From CAWDZK01 sp963807005 (GTDB taxonomy: Bacteria > Actinomycetota > Actinomycetes > JACCUZ01): DNA of 64,000 bases. The stretch lies in contig CAWDZK010000001.1 in assembly GCA_963807005.1 (NCBI GenBank), forward strand, positions 62,001 through 126,000, given 5' to 3'. Below, piece by piece: positions 9,709 through 19,611 of this stretch (position 1 is its first letter; the number at the start of each line of letters is the position of its first letter). The notes under the pieces are model-generated. The model was not told the DNA's origin, searched no databases, and was given only the letters and a program-made list of their open reading frames with translations. A program made the translations under genes and the position numbers.

Positions 9709-10223
9709 CGCGAAACCTCCTCGGGCAGCGCCAGGTCCGTCAGAGCGGGGTTGCGCTCGCGCAGCAGGGCGAGCGACCGGTGGGCGGTGCTGCGGACGGT
9801 GCCGACGGAGACGCCGAGCGCGTCGGCCACCTCCCGCTCGCTCAGGTCCTCGAGGTAGCGCAGCACCAGCACGGTGCGCTGGCGCCGGGTGAGGGTCGCC
9901 AGCGCCTGGCGCAGCACGAGGCGGAGGTCAACGGCCCCGGTGGGGTCTGGGGTCTGCACCTCGGGCAGCTCCGCGTGCGCGGTCTCGTTGCGGTTGCTCG
10001 GCCGCCGCCACCAGCTGACCCGGTGGCGGTACATCGCCTGCCGCACGTATGCCTCGGGGGAGTCGATCTGACCCCAGCGGGGGACCGCCTTGCTCAGCGC
10101 CGACTGGACCAGGTCCTCGGCGGCGTGCTGGTCACCGCCGGTGATCACGTAGCCCAGGCGTATCAGCGCCGGACCACGCGCCGCCACGAAGTCGCGGAAG
10201 CTGCGCTCCTCGTCGGCGTCCAT
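9705..10223 (-). CDS. SigE-family (ECF-type) RNA polymerase sigma factor
   Basis: The 172 aa contain region 2 (FRDFVAARGPALIRLGYVIT ... AEDLVQSALSKAV) and region 4 with a helix-turn-helix (LTRRQRTVLVLRYLEDLSERE ... VSVGTVRSTAHRSLALL). The short length and the WGQIDSPEAYVR segment match the actinobacterial SigE group of ECF sigma factors. It is translationally coupled to the membrane protein that follows, which probably restrains it. The signal it responds to cannot be told from sequence. Confidence 0.88.
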   Translation of the reverse strand: MDADEERSFRDFVAARGPALIRLGYVITGGDQHAAEDLVQSALSKAVPRWGQIDSPEAYVRQAMYRHRVSWWRRPSNRNETAHAELPEVQTPDPTGAVDLRLVLRQALATLTRRQRTVLVLRYLEDLSEREVADALGVSVGTVRSTAHRSLALLRERNPALTDLALPEEVSR

Positions 10224-10309
10224 CAGCTCTCCCCGTCCGGCGTCACGCCCGGTAGACGCACCGGAACCGGGCCGACTATGTCACCGGGCCGGCTTGGTGC
10301 GGCTCGGCA

Positions 10310-10352
10310 ATGCGAACGGCCGGCCACCGTGGAGATGACCGGCCGTTCGCAT
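10310..10352 (-). terminator. Hairpin downstream of tRNA-Pro
   Basis: A perfect 14-bp stem (10310-10323 with 10339-10352, ATGCGAACGGCCGG and its complement) encloses a 15-base loop. It lies 10 bases beyond the 3' end of tRNA-Pro on the same strand. There is no T-run, as is usual for high-GC actinobacterial terminators. Confidence 0.6.
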
Positions 10353-10361
10353 CTGCCTCTG

Positions 10362-10435
10362 TCGGGGTGGCGGGATTTGAACCCACGACCTCTGCGTCCC
10401 GAACGCAGCGCGCTACCAAGCTGCGCTACACCCCG
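10362..10435 (-). tRNA. tRNA-Pro (CGG)
   Basis: On the minus strand the acceptor CGGGGTG pairs with CACCCCG plus discriminator A. The anticodon stem-loop CTGCGTTCGGGACGCAG gives anticodon CGG, and the T-arm has GGTTCAAATCC. CCA is not encoded. Confidence 0.95.
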
Positions 10436-10493
10436 GAGGAGCCCGGCAAGTCTAGCCGAGCCCGCGGGCGGCCCCGACCAGGTGGGTTCCCGC

Positions 10494-11417
10494 TCAGGAC
10501 GGTCGGGCCACCAGGGTCAGCAGGGTGGCCTCCGGCGGACAGGCGAACCGGATCGGCGCGTACGGCGAGGTGCCCAGCCCGGCCGAGACGTGCAGGAAGG
10601 CCGTGCGGCCGGACGAGCTCCAGGTCGACAGGCCCTTGGCCTGCCGACGGGGCAGGTCGCAGTTGGTGATCAGCGCCCCGACTCCGGGGACGCAGACCTG
10701 GCCGCCGTGGGTGTGCCCCGCGACCACCATCGCCAGCCCGTCGGCGACCATCGGGTCCAGCACCCGGCGGTACGGCGCGTGCGTGACGCCGAGGGACAGG
10801 TCGGCCGACGGGTCGGCCGGTGCGGACACCTCGTGGTACCGGTCGGCCCGCAGGTGGGCGTCGTCGGTGCCCACCAGCTCGATCTCGCGGTGGTCCACCT
10901 TGACCCGGGCGCGGGCGTTGTCCAGGTCGACCCAGCCGGCGGCGAGGAGGCCCTCGCGCAGGTCCTCGGTCGGCAGCCGACGCTCGCCCAGCCGGACCTC
11001 GCGGCGCGGCAGCAGGTAGCGCAGCGGGTTCTTGAAGATCGGCGCGTAGTAGTCGTTCGAGCCCATGACGAACGCGCCGGGCCGCTCGAGCAGCGGACCG
11101 AGTGCGTCCAGCGCCTCCGGAACGGCCTCCATGTGCGCGAGGTTGTCGCCGGTGTCGACCACCAGGTCCGGTTCGAGCCCGGCCAGTGCACGGACCCAGT
11201 CCTTCTTCCTGTGCTGGCCCGGGGTGAGGTGCAGGTCGGACAGGTGCAGCACCTTCAACGGGCGCTGACCAGGCGGAAGGACCGGGACCTCGACCCGGCG
11301 CAGCCGGAACGCCCGCACCTCGTATCCCGCGGCCCAGCCGAGGCACGCGACTCCCACCGCGGCACCGCCGGCGACGACTCCGAGGGGCGTGGTCAGTCCG
11401 GGTGTGAGGCGTTGCAC
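10494..11417 (-). CDS. Metallophosphoesterase (YkuE-like)
   Basis: Calcineurin-type phosphoesterase of 307 aa with one N-terminal hydrophobic segment (about 10-31). Metal-ligand motifs in order are SDLHL (D61, H63), GDN (D91), GSND (119-122, where most relatives have GNHD), a later THAP, and GHTHGG. It corresponds in position to the phosphoesterase gene near ponA2 and whiB4 in mycobacteria. The substrate is unknown; membrane-proximal phospholipid or envelope substrates are typical for this group. Confidence 0.85.
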   Translation of the reverse strand: MQRLTPGLTTPLGVVAGGAAVGVACLGWAAGYEVRAFRLRRVEVPVLPPGQRPLKVLHLSDLHLTPGQHRKKDWVRALAGLEPDLVVDTGDNLAHMEAVPEALDALGPLLERPGAFVMGSNDYYAPIFKNPLRYLLPRREVRLGERRLPTEDLREGLLAAGWVDLDNARARVKVDHREIELVGTDDAHLRADRYHEVSAPADPSADLSLGVTHAPYRRVLDPMVADGLAMVVAGHTHGGQVCVPGVGALITNCDLPRRQAKGLSTWSSSGRTAFLHVSAGLGTSPYAPIRFACPPEATLLTLVARPS

Positions 11418-11467
11418 CCGTCGATGCTGACATACCGGGAGGCACCAGCCGCGCTCCCGCTGCCAGG

Positions 11468-11935
11468 ATGGGCGCCATGAGCGCCCTCAAGGACCGGTTG
11501 CAGGCGGACCTCACCACCGCGATGAAGAGCCGTGACGAGCTGCGGGCGGCGACCCTGCGGATGCTGCTCACCGCTGTGAAGAACGAAGAGGTGGCCGGCA
11601 AGGCCGCGCGCGAGCTCGACGACGCCGACGTCGTCGCCGTCCTGACGCGCGAGGGCAAGAAGCGCCGCGAGGCGGCCGAGGCGTTCGACCACGGTGACCG
11701 CCCCGAGCGGGCCGAGCGGGAGCGGGCCGAGGGCGAGGTCATCGGAGAGTACCTGCCGGCCCAGCTCGGGAACGACGAGCTGCGGGACCTGGTGGCGGCG
11801 GCCATCGCGCAGACCGGGGCGAGCGGGCCGCAGGCGATGGGTCAGGTGATGAAGGTCGTCACGCCGCAGACGGCCGGCAGGGCCGAGGGCGGCCGGGTCG
11901 CTGCCGAGGTGAAGAAGCAGCTCGCCGCCGGCTGA
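11468..11935 (+). CDS. GatB/YqeY domain-containing protein
   Basis: Protein of 152-155 aa (a second ATG at 11477 begins MSALKDRLQ and is the more likely start). It has the YqeY fold signature: ALKDRLQADLTTAMKSRDE, then LRMLLTAVKNEEV, and a C-terminal GQVMKVV helix. The domain resembles the tRNA-interacting end of GatB, but YqeY itself has no proven reaction. It converges on the penicillin-binding protein gene. Confidence 0.9.
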   Translation: MGAMSALKDRLQADLTTAMKSRDELRAATLRMLLTAVKNEEVAGKAARELDDADVVAVLTREGKKRREAAEAFDHGDRPERAERERAEGEVIGEYLPAQLGNDELRDLVAAAIAQTGASGPQAMGQVMKVVTPQTAGRAEGGRVAAEVKKQLAAG

Positions 11936-14379
11936 GCCCGGAGGACGGGTCCCGCGGTCAGCCGCCCCCGCCGTTCCCGTTGCCGTTGCCGTTCCCGTTG
12001 CCCGCCGTTGCCGTTGCCGTTCCCGTTTCCGCCGGGGTCGGCGCCGAGGGTCTGGTCCGGCGTCGGCTTCTCGGTGGGCTGCAGCGGGGGTCCGGCGCTG
12101 ACGTAGAGCACGACCCGCTGACCCGGGTAGACCTGCGCGTCCGCCCCCGGGTAGGAGTACGCGACGGTGCCCGCGGGGGCGTAGCTCACGTACACCTCCC
12201 TGGTGTTGACCACCGGGTCAAGCTTGGCCTTGCGCAGGGCCGCCTTGGCGGCCTCGACGCTCTTGCCGGTGACCGTCGGCACCACGATCGCCGAACCGGC
12301 CCGCACGTCCTCCGCTGCAGTGGTGAACGACGACACCGGTGTGTTCGCGAGCGTCTTGCTCATCATCTGCTGCCAGATCGGACCGGGCAGGCAGCCACCG
12401 CAGACGTCGCCGTAGTAGGTGCCCCCGATCACCACGTTGCTCAGCGAGTATCCGCCGGGGGGCGGGCTGGGGTTGCCGGCCCAGACGGCGGTGGCGAGGT
12501 CCGGCGTGTAGCCGACGAACCACACCGAGATGCGCGAGTTGGTGGTTCCGGTCTTGCCGGCGGCCGGGCGGCCGATGGCGGCGCGCCGGCCGGTGCCGTT
12601 GGTGATGACGCCTTGCAGCAGCTCGTTGACGCCGTCCGCGATCTTCTGGTCGAGCACCTGGGAGCAGTCCGCCTTCGGCACCGGGAGCCGGTGGCCGGAC
12701 GGGTCGGTCACCTCGAGGATCGCGATCGACCCGCAGTGCATGCCGCGGGCGGCGAAGGTCGCGTAGGCCTCGGCCATCGACAGCGGCGAGACCTCGTCGA
12801 CGCCCAGGGTGAAGGTCTTGTACGGCCCGACCAGCGGCTCTCCGTCCGCGCGGTTCATGCCGAGATCGGTCGCGATCTGCCACGGCCGGCAGACTCCGAT
12901 CCGCTCCTCGAGCTGGGCGAAGTAGGTGTTGATCGACCCCTCGATGCCGGTCTCGAGGGTGTAGGTGCCGTTCTCGCTGGCCGTCTCGTTGAACGGGTCC
13001 CACTTGTCGGTGAGCACCGCGCCCTGGCAGCCCTGCACGTCGCCGATGTGCGCCTGGTACGGCGCGTAGATGGAGTAGCTGAACGGGTACCCCTCTTCGA
13101 GGGCGGCCGCCGCGACGAAGGGCTTGAACGTCGAGCCCGCCTGGAACCCGCTGCTGCCTCCGTACGCCCGATCGGTGGCGGGGTTGAACTGGATCTCGCC
13201 CTTCTTCTTCCGGTCGCCGTACTCGCGGCTCACCGCCATCGCCCGGATCTGGCCGGTGCCCGGCTGCACCGACACCAGGGCCGATGCGACCTTGTCGGTG
13301 GGGTTCACGTAGGAGGCGAGGGCGTCCTGCGCGTTCTTCTGCGCGGCTTTGTCCAGGGTCGTGGTGATGGTCAGGCCGCCGCGCAGGAGCAGCGCCGTGC
13401 GCTCCTGGCGGGTCGCACCGAATGCCTTGTCGTTCTGGATCGTCTTGAGGACGAAGTCGCAGAAGAACGGGACGTTGGAGTCGGTGCAGCCGTTGCGCAG
13501 CGACTTCTTGGACGGCTTGAGGTCCAACGGGGTCGTCTTGGCGGTCTCGACGTCGGCGCGGCTGGCGAGCCCGACCTGCGCCATCCGTGCGAGCACCACG
13601 TTGCGGCGGGCCAGGGCCCGGTCGGGGTTGCGCGTCGGGTCGTACGCCGTGGGCTGCTGCACGATGCCGGCGAGCAGCGCCGCCTGGGGCAGCGTGAGGT
13701 CGCGCGCGTGGCTGCTGTAGTAGCGCCTGGCTGCCGCCTCGACGCCGTACGCGCCGTTGCCGAAGTAGGCGATGTTGAGGTAGCGCTCGAGGATCTGCTC
13801 CTTGGTGTACTTGTCCTCGAGGGCCACGGCGTAGCGCAGCTCCCGCAGCTTGCGGGTGTAGGACTGCTCGATGGCGGCCTTCTCGGCGGCCGCGCGCTTC
13901 TTCGGGTCCGAGATCTCCCTCGCCGACTCGAGCAGGACCTGCTTGACGTACTGCTGGGTCAGGGTCGAGCCACCCTGCACGTCGCGGCCTGAGGAGTTGT
14001 TCACCAGCGCGCGCATGGTGCCGCGCAGGTCGATCCCGCCGTGGTCGTAGAAGCGGGAGTCCTCGATCGCGACCACGGCGCGCCGCATCACCTGGGCGAC
14101 GTCGGTGAGCGGCACCGACACCCGGTCCTCGTCGTAGAACGTGGCGATGAGGGAGCCGTCGGCGGCCAGGATCCGGGACCGCTCCGGCAGGGGCGGGATC
14201 TCCAGCTCGTCCGGCAGCGACTCGAACCCCTTGGCGCTGTCACGCGCGGCCAGCCCCAGCCCGCCCACGACCGGGAGGGTCACGCCGGCGACCAGCAGGC
14301 CGCAGAGGACGCTCACGAGCAGGAACAGGATCAGGCGGGAGACGAAACCGCCGTCCCGCTCGGGGCGAAAGGAGTCCAT
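11842..14379 (-). CDS. Class A penicillin-binding protein with PASTA domain (PonA2-like)
   Basis: Bifunctional peptidoglycan synthase. It has a membrane anchor (about 14-38), a glycosyltransferase domain with EDSRFYDHGG (E106) and GGSTLTQQ (137-144), and a transpeptidase with STFK (S416, K419), SIN (482-484) and KTG (609-611). One PASTA domain lies at about 697-763. The tail is a Gly-Asn repeat. In the present frame the repeat is interrupted and the frame runs on, antisense through the YqeY gene, to 11842. Removing one G restores a Gly-Asn tail ending at a stop at 11958. Synteny with whiB4 and the ArsA pair supports a PonA2-type identity. Confidence 0.92.
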   Translation of the reverse strand: MDSFRPERDGGFVSRLILFLLVSVLCGLLVAGVTLPVVGGLGLAARDSAKGFESLPDELEIPPLPERSRILAADGSLIATFYDEDRVSVPLTDVAQVMRRAVVAIEDSRFYDHGGIDLRGTMRALVNNSSGRDVQGGSTLTQQYVKQVLLESAREISDPKKRAAAEKAAIEQSYTRKLRELRYAVALEDKYTKEQILERYLNIAYFGNGAYGVEAAARRYYSSHARDLTLPQAALLAGIVQQPTAYDPTRNPDRALARRNVVLARMAQVGLASRADVETAKTTPLDLKPSKKSLRNGCTDSNVPFFCDFVLKTIQNDKAFGATRQERTALLLRGGLTITTTLDKAAQKNAQDALASYVNPTDKVASALVSVQPGTGQIRAMAVSREYGDRKKKGEIQFNPATDRAYGGSSGFQAGSTFKPFVAAAALEEGYPFSYSIYAPYQAHIGDVQGCQGAVLTDKWDPFNETASENGTYTLETGIEGSINTYFAQLEERIGVCRPWQIATDLGMNRADGEPLVGPYKTFTLGVDEVSPLSMAEAYATFAARGMHCGSIAILEVTDPSGHRLPVPKADCSQVLDQKIADGVNELLQGVITNGTGRRAAIGRPAAGKTGTTNSRISVWFVGYTPDLATAVWAGNPSPPPGGYSLSNVVIGGTYYGDVCGGCLPGPIWQQMMSKTLANTPVSSFTTAAEDVRAGSAIVVPTVTGKSVEAAKAALRKAKLDPVVNTREVYVSYAPAGTVAYSYPGADAQVYPGQRVVLYVSAGPPLQPTEKPTPDQTLGADPGGNGNGNGNGGQRERQRQRERRGRLTAGPVLRAQPAASCFFTSAATRPPSALPAVCGVTTFIT

Positions 14380-14407
14380 CGGGACAGGGTACGTGCCCCG
14401 CGCTCAT

Positions 14408-14463
14408 ACTCTGCGTCAGAGTCCTAGTCCGTACTGACTAGGTCAAATTGGACCGAACGGTCC
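14408..14463. promoter_or_regulatory. Three adjacent inverted repeats between ponA2-like gene and whiB4
   Basis: The divergent intergenic region carries ACTCTG-CGT-CAGAGT (14408-14422), CCTAGTC-N6-GACTAGG (14423-14442) and GGACCG-AA-CGGTCC (14450-14463), back to back. The segment is also less GC-rich than its surroundings, as expected of promoter DNA. Its position suggests operators for one or both divergent genes; the binding proteins are unknown. Confidence 0.5.
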
Positions 14464-14545
14464 TGTCGTCCCTGCCGTTCCCTTCCGTAACGTCCTCAGG
14501 AAGATCCAGCAGCACTACCTGCACCAATCCGAAGGACGGCCGGTT

Positions 14546-14866
14546 ATGACGACGTGGGCAGAGGACTGGGCGTCCCGGGGGGCGTGCCGCACGAGTGACC
14601 CGGACAGCCTGTTCGTCCAGGGGGCGGCGCAGAACCGCGCCAAGGCCGTGTGCATGGGTTGCCCCGTGCGCACCGAGTGCCTCTCGGACTCCCTCGACAA
14701 CCGGGTGGAGTTCGGGGTCTGGGGCGGCATGACCGAGCGGGAGCGCCGGGCGTTGCTCCGTCGCCGTCCGAACGTGACCTCGTGGCGCGCCCTGCTGGAG
14801 ACGGCCCGCGACGAGTACGAGAAGAGCCTGTCCGGCACCTCGACGACGCTTCCGGTGGCCATGTAG
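14546..14866 (+). CDS. whiB4: WhiB-family iron-sulfur regulator (WhiB4/WblA type)
   Basis: Iron-sulfur protein of 106 aa acting as a transcription regulator. The cluster cysteines are C14, C36, C39 and C45, followed by the GVWGGMTERER turn (57-67) and a basic region LLRRRPN. The sequence pattern and its place between a PASTA PBP and the two ArsA-type ATPases match M. tuberculosis whiB4 (Streptomyces wblA), linked to redox sensing and development. The symbol rests on synteny plus motif. Confidence 0.88.
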   Translation: MTTWAEDWASRGACRTSDPDSLFVQGAAQNRAKAVCMGCPVRTECLSDSLDNRVEFGVWGGMTERERRALLRRRPNVTSWRALLETARDEYEKSLSGTSTTLPVAM

Positions 14867-14903
14867 CGGCCGGAACCGGCTACCGCACAGCGGTGGCGAG
14901 GGC

Positions 14904-14932
14904 GGGGCGGTCCTGGAGGGGAGGACCGCCCC
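14904..14932. terminator. Hairpin between convergent whiB4 and ArsA-type genes
   Basis: GGGGCGGTCCT (14904-14914) and AGGACCGCCCC (14922-14932) form a perfect 11-bp stem around a 7-base loop. It lies between two gene ends pointing at each other, so it could end transcription from both sides. Confidence 0.65.
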
Positions 14933-14964
14933 GTTCGCTGTCCCCAGCCTGCTGCCGGCTCGCG

Positions 14965-16101
14965 CTAGGCGCGGTCCCCGGCCAGCGCCGCGCCGATCTC
15001 GCGGAGGGCGGCCAGGTCGTGCACGTCCCCCGGCTGCGCCGGGACGTCGGCCACGCGCACCCGGGGGTGCGCGGCGGTGAAGCGGCTACGCATCGACTGC
15101 TCTCGATCGATGATCCGCATCCGCTCGGCGTGCAGCCGCAGGATCCCCGCGACCAGCCGGTGGTCTCCCCGCTCGTCCAGCGTCTCCGCGCCGGCCGTGG
15201 CCCGGGCCGCGGACAGCGCCTTGGCGCCCGTCGTGTGCACCCGGTTCAGCACCAGACCGGCCAGCGGCATCTCTTCCTCGCCCAGCCGCTCGACGAAGTA
15301 CGACGCCTCGCGCAGCGCGTCCTGCTCGGGCGCCGCCACGACCACGAACGCCGTCCCGGACGTCTTGAGCAGCTGGTAGGTGGCGTCGGCGCGCTCGCGG
15401 AAGCCGCCGAACATCGTGTCCAGCGCAGCCACGAAGGTCTGCACGTCCTTGAGCACCTGGGCGCCGAGGATCCGGGTCAGGGCCCCGGTCACGGCGTTCA
15501 CCCCGGCCCCGAGGACCTTCAGGTAGGCGCGGCTGCCGCTGCGCGCCCCGCCCATGAGGATCCGGATGAATCGGCCGTCGAGGAACGAGCCCAGCCGCTT
15601 CGGCGCGTCCAGGAAGTCCAGGGCCGACCGGCTGGGCGGCGTGTCGACCACGATCAGGTCCCAGCGGCGCTCGGCCCGCAGCTGCCCCAGCTTCTCCATC
15701 GCCATGTACTCCTGCGTGCCGGAGAAGCTGGACGACAGCGACTGGTAGAACGGGTTCTCAAGGATGGCCGCCGCGCGGTCCGGCGCCGCGTGCGCGAGGA
15801 CCACCTCGTCGAACGTGCGCTTCATGTCGAGCATCATCGCGTCGAGCGAGCCGCCCGCCGACTCGTCGATGCGGCTGACCCGGCGCGGGGTGTTGTCCAG
15901 GGAGGTCAGGCCCATCGCCTGGGCCAGCCGGCGCGCCGGGTCGATGGTCAGGACGACCACGGTGCGGCCCTGCTCCGCGGCGCGGACCGCCAGCGCGGCG
16001 GCGGTCGTGGTCTTGCCGACCCCGCCTGAGCCGCAGCACACCACGATCCGGGTGAGCGGGTCGCCGATCACCGTGTCGAGGTCCAGCGCGGCGTCGGCCA
16101 T
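14965..16101 (-). CDS. ArsA-family ATPase (Rv3680-like)
   Basis: Cytosolic ATPase of the ArsA/GET3 group, 378 aa. The P-loop GSGGVGKT is at 24-31, and switch-like segments VLTIDPARRLAQAMGL and LIVVDTPPSRSALDFLD follow. The ATG overlaps the stop of the upstream paralogue, so they are coupled and probably form a heterodimer. Such pairs next to whiB4 are general in actinobacteria; the mycobacterial pair (Rv3679-Rv3680) is reported to matter for stress survival. An arsenite role is not supported by context. Confidence 0.87.
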   Translation of the reverse strand: MADAALDLDTVIGDPLTRIVVCCGSGGVGKTTTAAALAVRAAEQGRTVVVLTIDPARRLAQAMGLTSLDNTPRRVSRIDESAGGSLDAMMLDMKRTFDEVVLAHAAPDRAAAILENPFYQSLSSSFSGTQEYMAMEKLGQLRAERRWDLIVVDTPPSRSALDFLDAPKRLGSFLDGRFIRILMGGARSGSRAYLKVLGAGVNAVTGALTRILGAQVLKDVQTFVAALDTMFGGFRERADATYQLLKTSGTAFVVVAAPEQDALREASYFVERLGEEEMPLAGLVLNRVHTTGAKALSAARATAGAETLDERGDHRLVAGILRLHAERMRIIDREQSMRSRFTAAHPRVRVADVPAQPGDVHDLAALREIGAALAGDRA

Positions 16102-17090
16102 CAGGCCATCCCCTGCGCGCAGAGCCGGTCGGCCAGCCGGTACAGCCCGCCGAGGTCGACGCCGTCGGCGAGCAACGGCAGCTCGTATGTCGGGCGGCCG
16201 AGGGCCTTCAGGGTGCGGCGCTGGGACTTCTCCAGCGCCACCCGCTCGGCGTGCTCGGAGGCCTCGACGAGCAGCCCCTCCACGGCGCCGTCACGCACGG
16301 TGACGCCGGCCGCAGCGAGCCCAGCGGTGACCTCCTCGCGCGGCAGCTGTCCCCGGCGGGCGGCGGTCAGCTCGGCCACCTTCAGCAGTGGCGTGCGCAC
16401 CGCGTTGACGACGACGCCGCCCACCGGGATCCTGGCGGCGGCCAGCTCAGCGACGGCGTCGGCGGTCTCCTGGACCGGCATCTCCTCGAGCAGCGTCACC
16501 AGGTGCACGGCCGTCTGCGGCGATGTCAGCAGCGCCATGATCGAGTCGGCCTGCCCTCGGATCGGTCCGACCTTGGCCAGCCCGGCCACCTCGGCGTTGA
16601 CCCCGAGGAAGCGGACGATCCGGCCGGTCGGCGGGGCGTCGAGCACCACGGCGTCGTAGACCGGGCGGCCGCCCGCCTTCCTGCGCACCGCCTCGTAGAC
16701 CTTGCCCGTGAGCAGCACGTCGCGCATCCCCGGGGCGATGGTGGTGGCGAAGTCGATGGCGCCGATGCGGCGCAGTCCCTTCCCCGCCCGGCCGAGCTTG
16801 TAGAAGATCTCCAGGTACTCGAGCAGCGCGTCCTCGGGGTCGATCGCCAGGGCCAGGACGTCGCCGCCACCGGGACCCAGCGCGACCTTGCGCTCGGCGT
16901 AGGGCAGCGGGGGTACGTCGAACAGCTGGGCGATCCCCTGACGGTTCTCCACCTCGACGAGCAGCGTCCGCCGGCCGTCGCGCGCCAGCGCCAGCGCGAG
17001 GGCGGCGGCGACGGTGGTCTTCCCGGTGCCGCCCTTGCCGGTGACGACGTGCAGCCGCACGCCTTCCCAGTCGGACCCCGGGCTCGCCAT
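16101..17090 (-). CDS. ArsA-family ATPase (Rv3679-like)
   Basis: Partner ATPase of 329 aa. The deviant P-loop GKGGTGKT (18-25) is typical of the ArsA/MinD superfamily, and the VVLDAPPTGRIVRFLG segment carries the switch II aspartate. It is the first gene of the two-gene unit and is coupled to the next by an overlapping stop and start. The dispersed hairpin repeat and the accessory block begin right behind its start, which is the break in the otherwise conserved gene order. Confidence 0.87.
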   Translation of the reverse strand: MASPGSDWEGVRLHVVTGKGGTGKTTVAAALALALARDGRRTLLVEVENRQGIAQLFDVPPLPYAERKVALGPGGGDVLALAIDPEDALLEYLEIFYKLGRAGKGLRRIGAIDFATTIAPGMRDVLLTGKVYEAVRRKAGGRPVYDAVVLDAPPTGRIVRFLGVNAEVAGLAKVGPIRGQADSIMALLTSPQTAVHLVTLLEEMPVQETADAVAELAAARIPVGGVVVNAVRTPLLKVAELTAARRGQLPREEVTAGLAAAGVTVRDGAVEGLLVEASEHAERVALEKSQRRTLKALGRPTYELPLLADGVDLGGLYRLADRLCAQGMA

Positions 17091-17139
17091 GCCGGGAGCG
17101 TAATCGTGGGACGACCGGTCTCCTCACACAGCCCGACGC

Positions 17140-17197
17140 CGAGTGGTGGGTTGCGCACCCGAAACGCGCCGCTCGGCCTACGCAACCCACCACTCGG
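17140..17197. repeat. Dispersed hairpin repeat, copy 2
   Basis: A perfect 15-bp inverted repeat (GAGTGGTGGGTTGCG and CGCAACCCACCACTC) with a 24-base loop, same length as the copy at 175-233. It stands at the left border of the 22-kb accessory block, between the ArsA gene and the DUF2568 gene. Confidence 0.75.
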
Positions 17198-17220
17198 GCG
17201 AGCGCCGGGTCGGGCCTAGG

Positions 17221-17559
17221 TCAGTGGGCGCGCTGCCCCCACGCGAACATCAGGCCCACGTTGACGGCGTACCCGGCCGCGAGCGCGACCGCCCACCACG
17301 GCTGACCGGACACGAGCAGCCCGACGACGGCGTTGCCGAAGACCAGCACCTCGGCCGCCAGCCGCAGCGGGTCCGGCAGCCGTCGCCGCGCCCTGGGCGC
17401 GACCCAGGTGCCCCAGACCACCGCGCCGGCGCCCACAGCCAGCGCCGCGGCAAGCACCCGCACGGCGACGGGTCCGGGCAGCTGCCAGCCCCACAGCCCG
17501 AGCGCGGCAAGCGCGGCCAGCTCCAGCAGGAAGCGCAGTCCGAGGTTGGCACCTCTCAT
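17221..17559 (-). CDS. DUF2568 (YrdB-like) small membrane protein
   Basis: The 112 aa contain four predicted membrane segments (FLLELAALAALGLWGW, AAALAVGAGAVVWGTWVA, LVFGNAVVGLLVSG, WWAVALAAGYAVNVGLMF). The pattern and the RLPDPLRLAAEVLVFG loop match the YrdB/DUF2568 family. Function unknown. It diverges from the acetyltransferase gene. Confidence 0.8.
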   Translation of the reverse strand: MRGANLGLRFLLELAALAALGLWGWQLPGPVAVRVLAAALAVGAGAVVWGTWVAPRARRRLPDPLRLAAEVLVFGNAVVGLLVSGQPWWAVALAAGYAVNVGLMFAWGQRAH

Positions 17560-17586
17560 GCTGCCGATCGTGGCACGCTGGCCGGC

Positions 17587-18078
17587 GTGACCGGCCGCCC
17601 GACGCTACGAACCGATCGACTGGTCCTCGTCCCTCAGACGCTCGCTGCCGCGCGGGCGCTGCTGGCCGGCGAGGACCCCGGCCTGCCGCTCGCGGAGGGC
17701 TACCCGCACGCCGACACGTTCGACGCGCTACGGATGTTCGTCGACCACGGCGGGCCCGACGACGGCGGCTGGTTCGTCGTCCTGGCCGACGATGCCGCAG
17801 GTGGTCGGGTGGTGGGCGACCTGGGCACGTTCGGGCCGCCGGACGAGGACGGAGCCGTCGAGATCGGCTACGGTCTCGCCGCGCCGTTCCGCGGGCAGGG
17901 GATCGGCACCGAGGCGGTCGGTGCCTTCGTCGACTGGCTGGTCACCGAGCCCGGGGTGCGGGGGGTGACGGCCTCGGTCGAGGTCGGCAACGAGGCGTCC
18001 CGGCGGCTGCTGGCAGGGATCGGCTTCACCCTGGCCGGAGAGTCCGGCGGCAAGTGGCAGCTGGAGCACCCGGCCTGA
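17587..18078 (+). CDS. GNAT family N-acetyltransferase
   Basis: Protein of 163 aa starting at GTG with the typical opening RPTLRTDRLVLVP. The acetyl-CoA-binding motif is AAPFRGQGIGTEAV (around residues 99-112), and NEASRRLLAGIGFTLAGE lies near the C-terminus. This resembles the RimJ/RimL-type group acting on small molecules or protein N-termini. The substrate is unknown. It converges on the acyl-CoA mutase gene with only 9 bp between. Confidence 0.85.
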   Translation: MTGRPTLRTDRLVLVPQTLAAARALLAGEDPGLPLAEGYPHADTFDALRMFVDHGGPDDGGWFVVLADDAAGGRVVGDLGTFGPPDEDGAVEIGYGLAAPFRGQGIGTEAVGAFVDWLVTEPGVRGVTASVEVGNEASRRLLAGIGFTLAGESGGKWQLEHPA

Positions 18079-18087
18079 GTCTGTCGG

Positions 18088-19610
<1,523 letters not shown>

Positions 19611-19611
<1 letters not shown>

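Noticed and set aside
11980..13992. A 670-codon plus-strand frame opposite the penicillin-binding protein
   Set aside because: Antisense to a gene with complete catalytic motifs; low-complexity, Gly/Arg/Val-rich translation with no recognisable fold.
14965..17090. Arsenite resistance function for the two ArsA-type ATPases
   Set aside because: No arsenite efflux or ArsR gene nearby; the pair belongs to the conserved whiB4-linked block.
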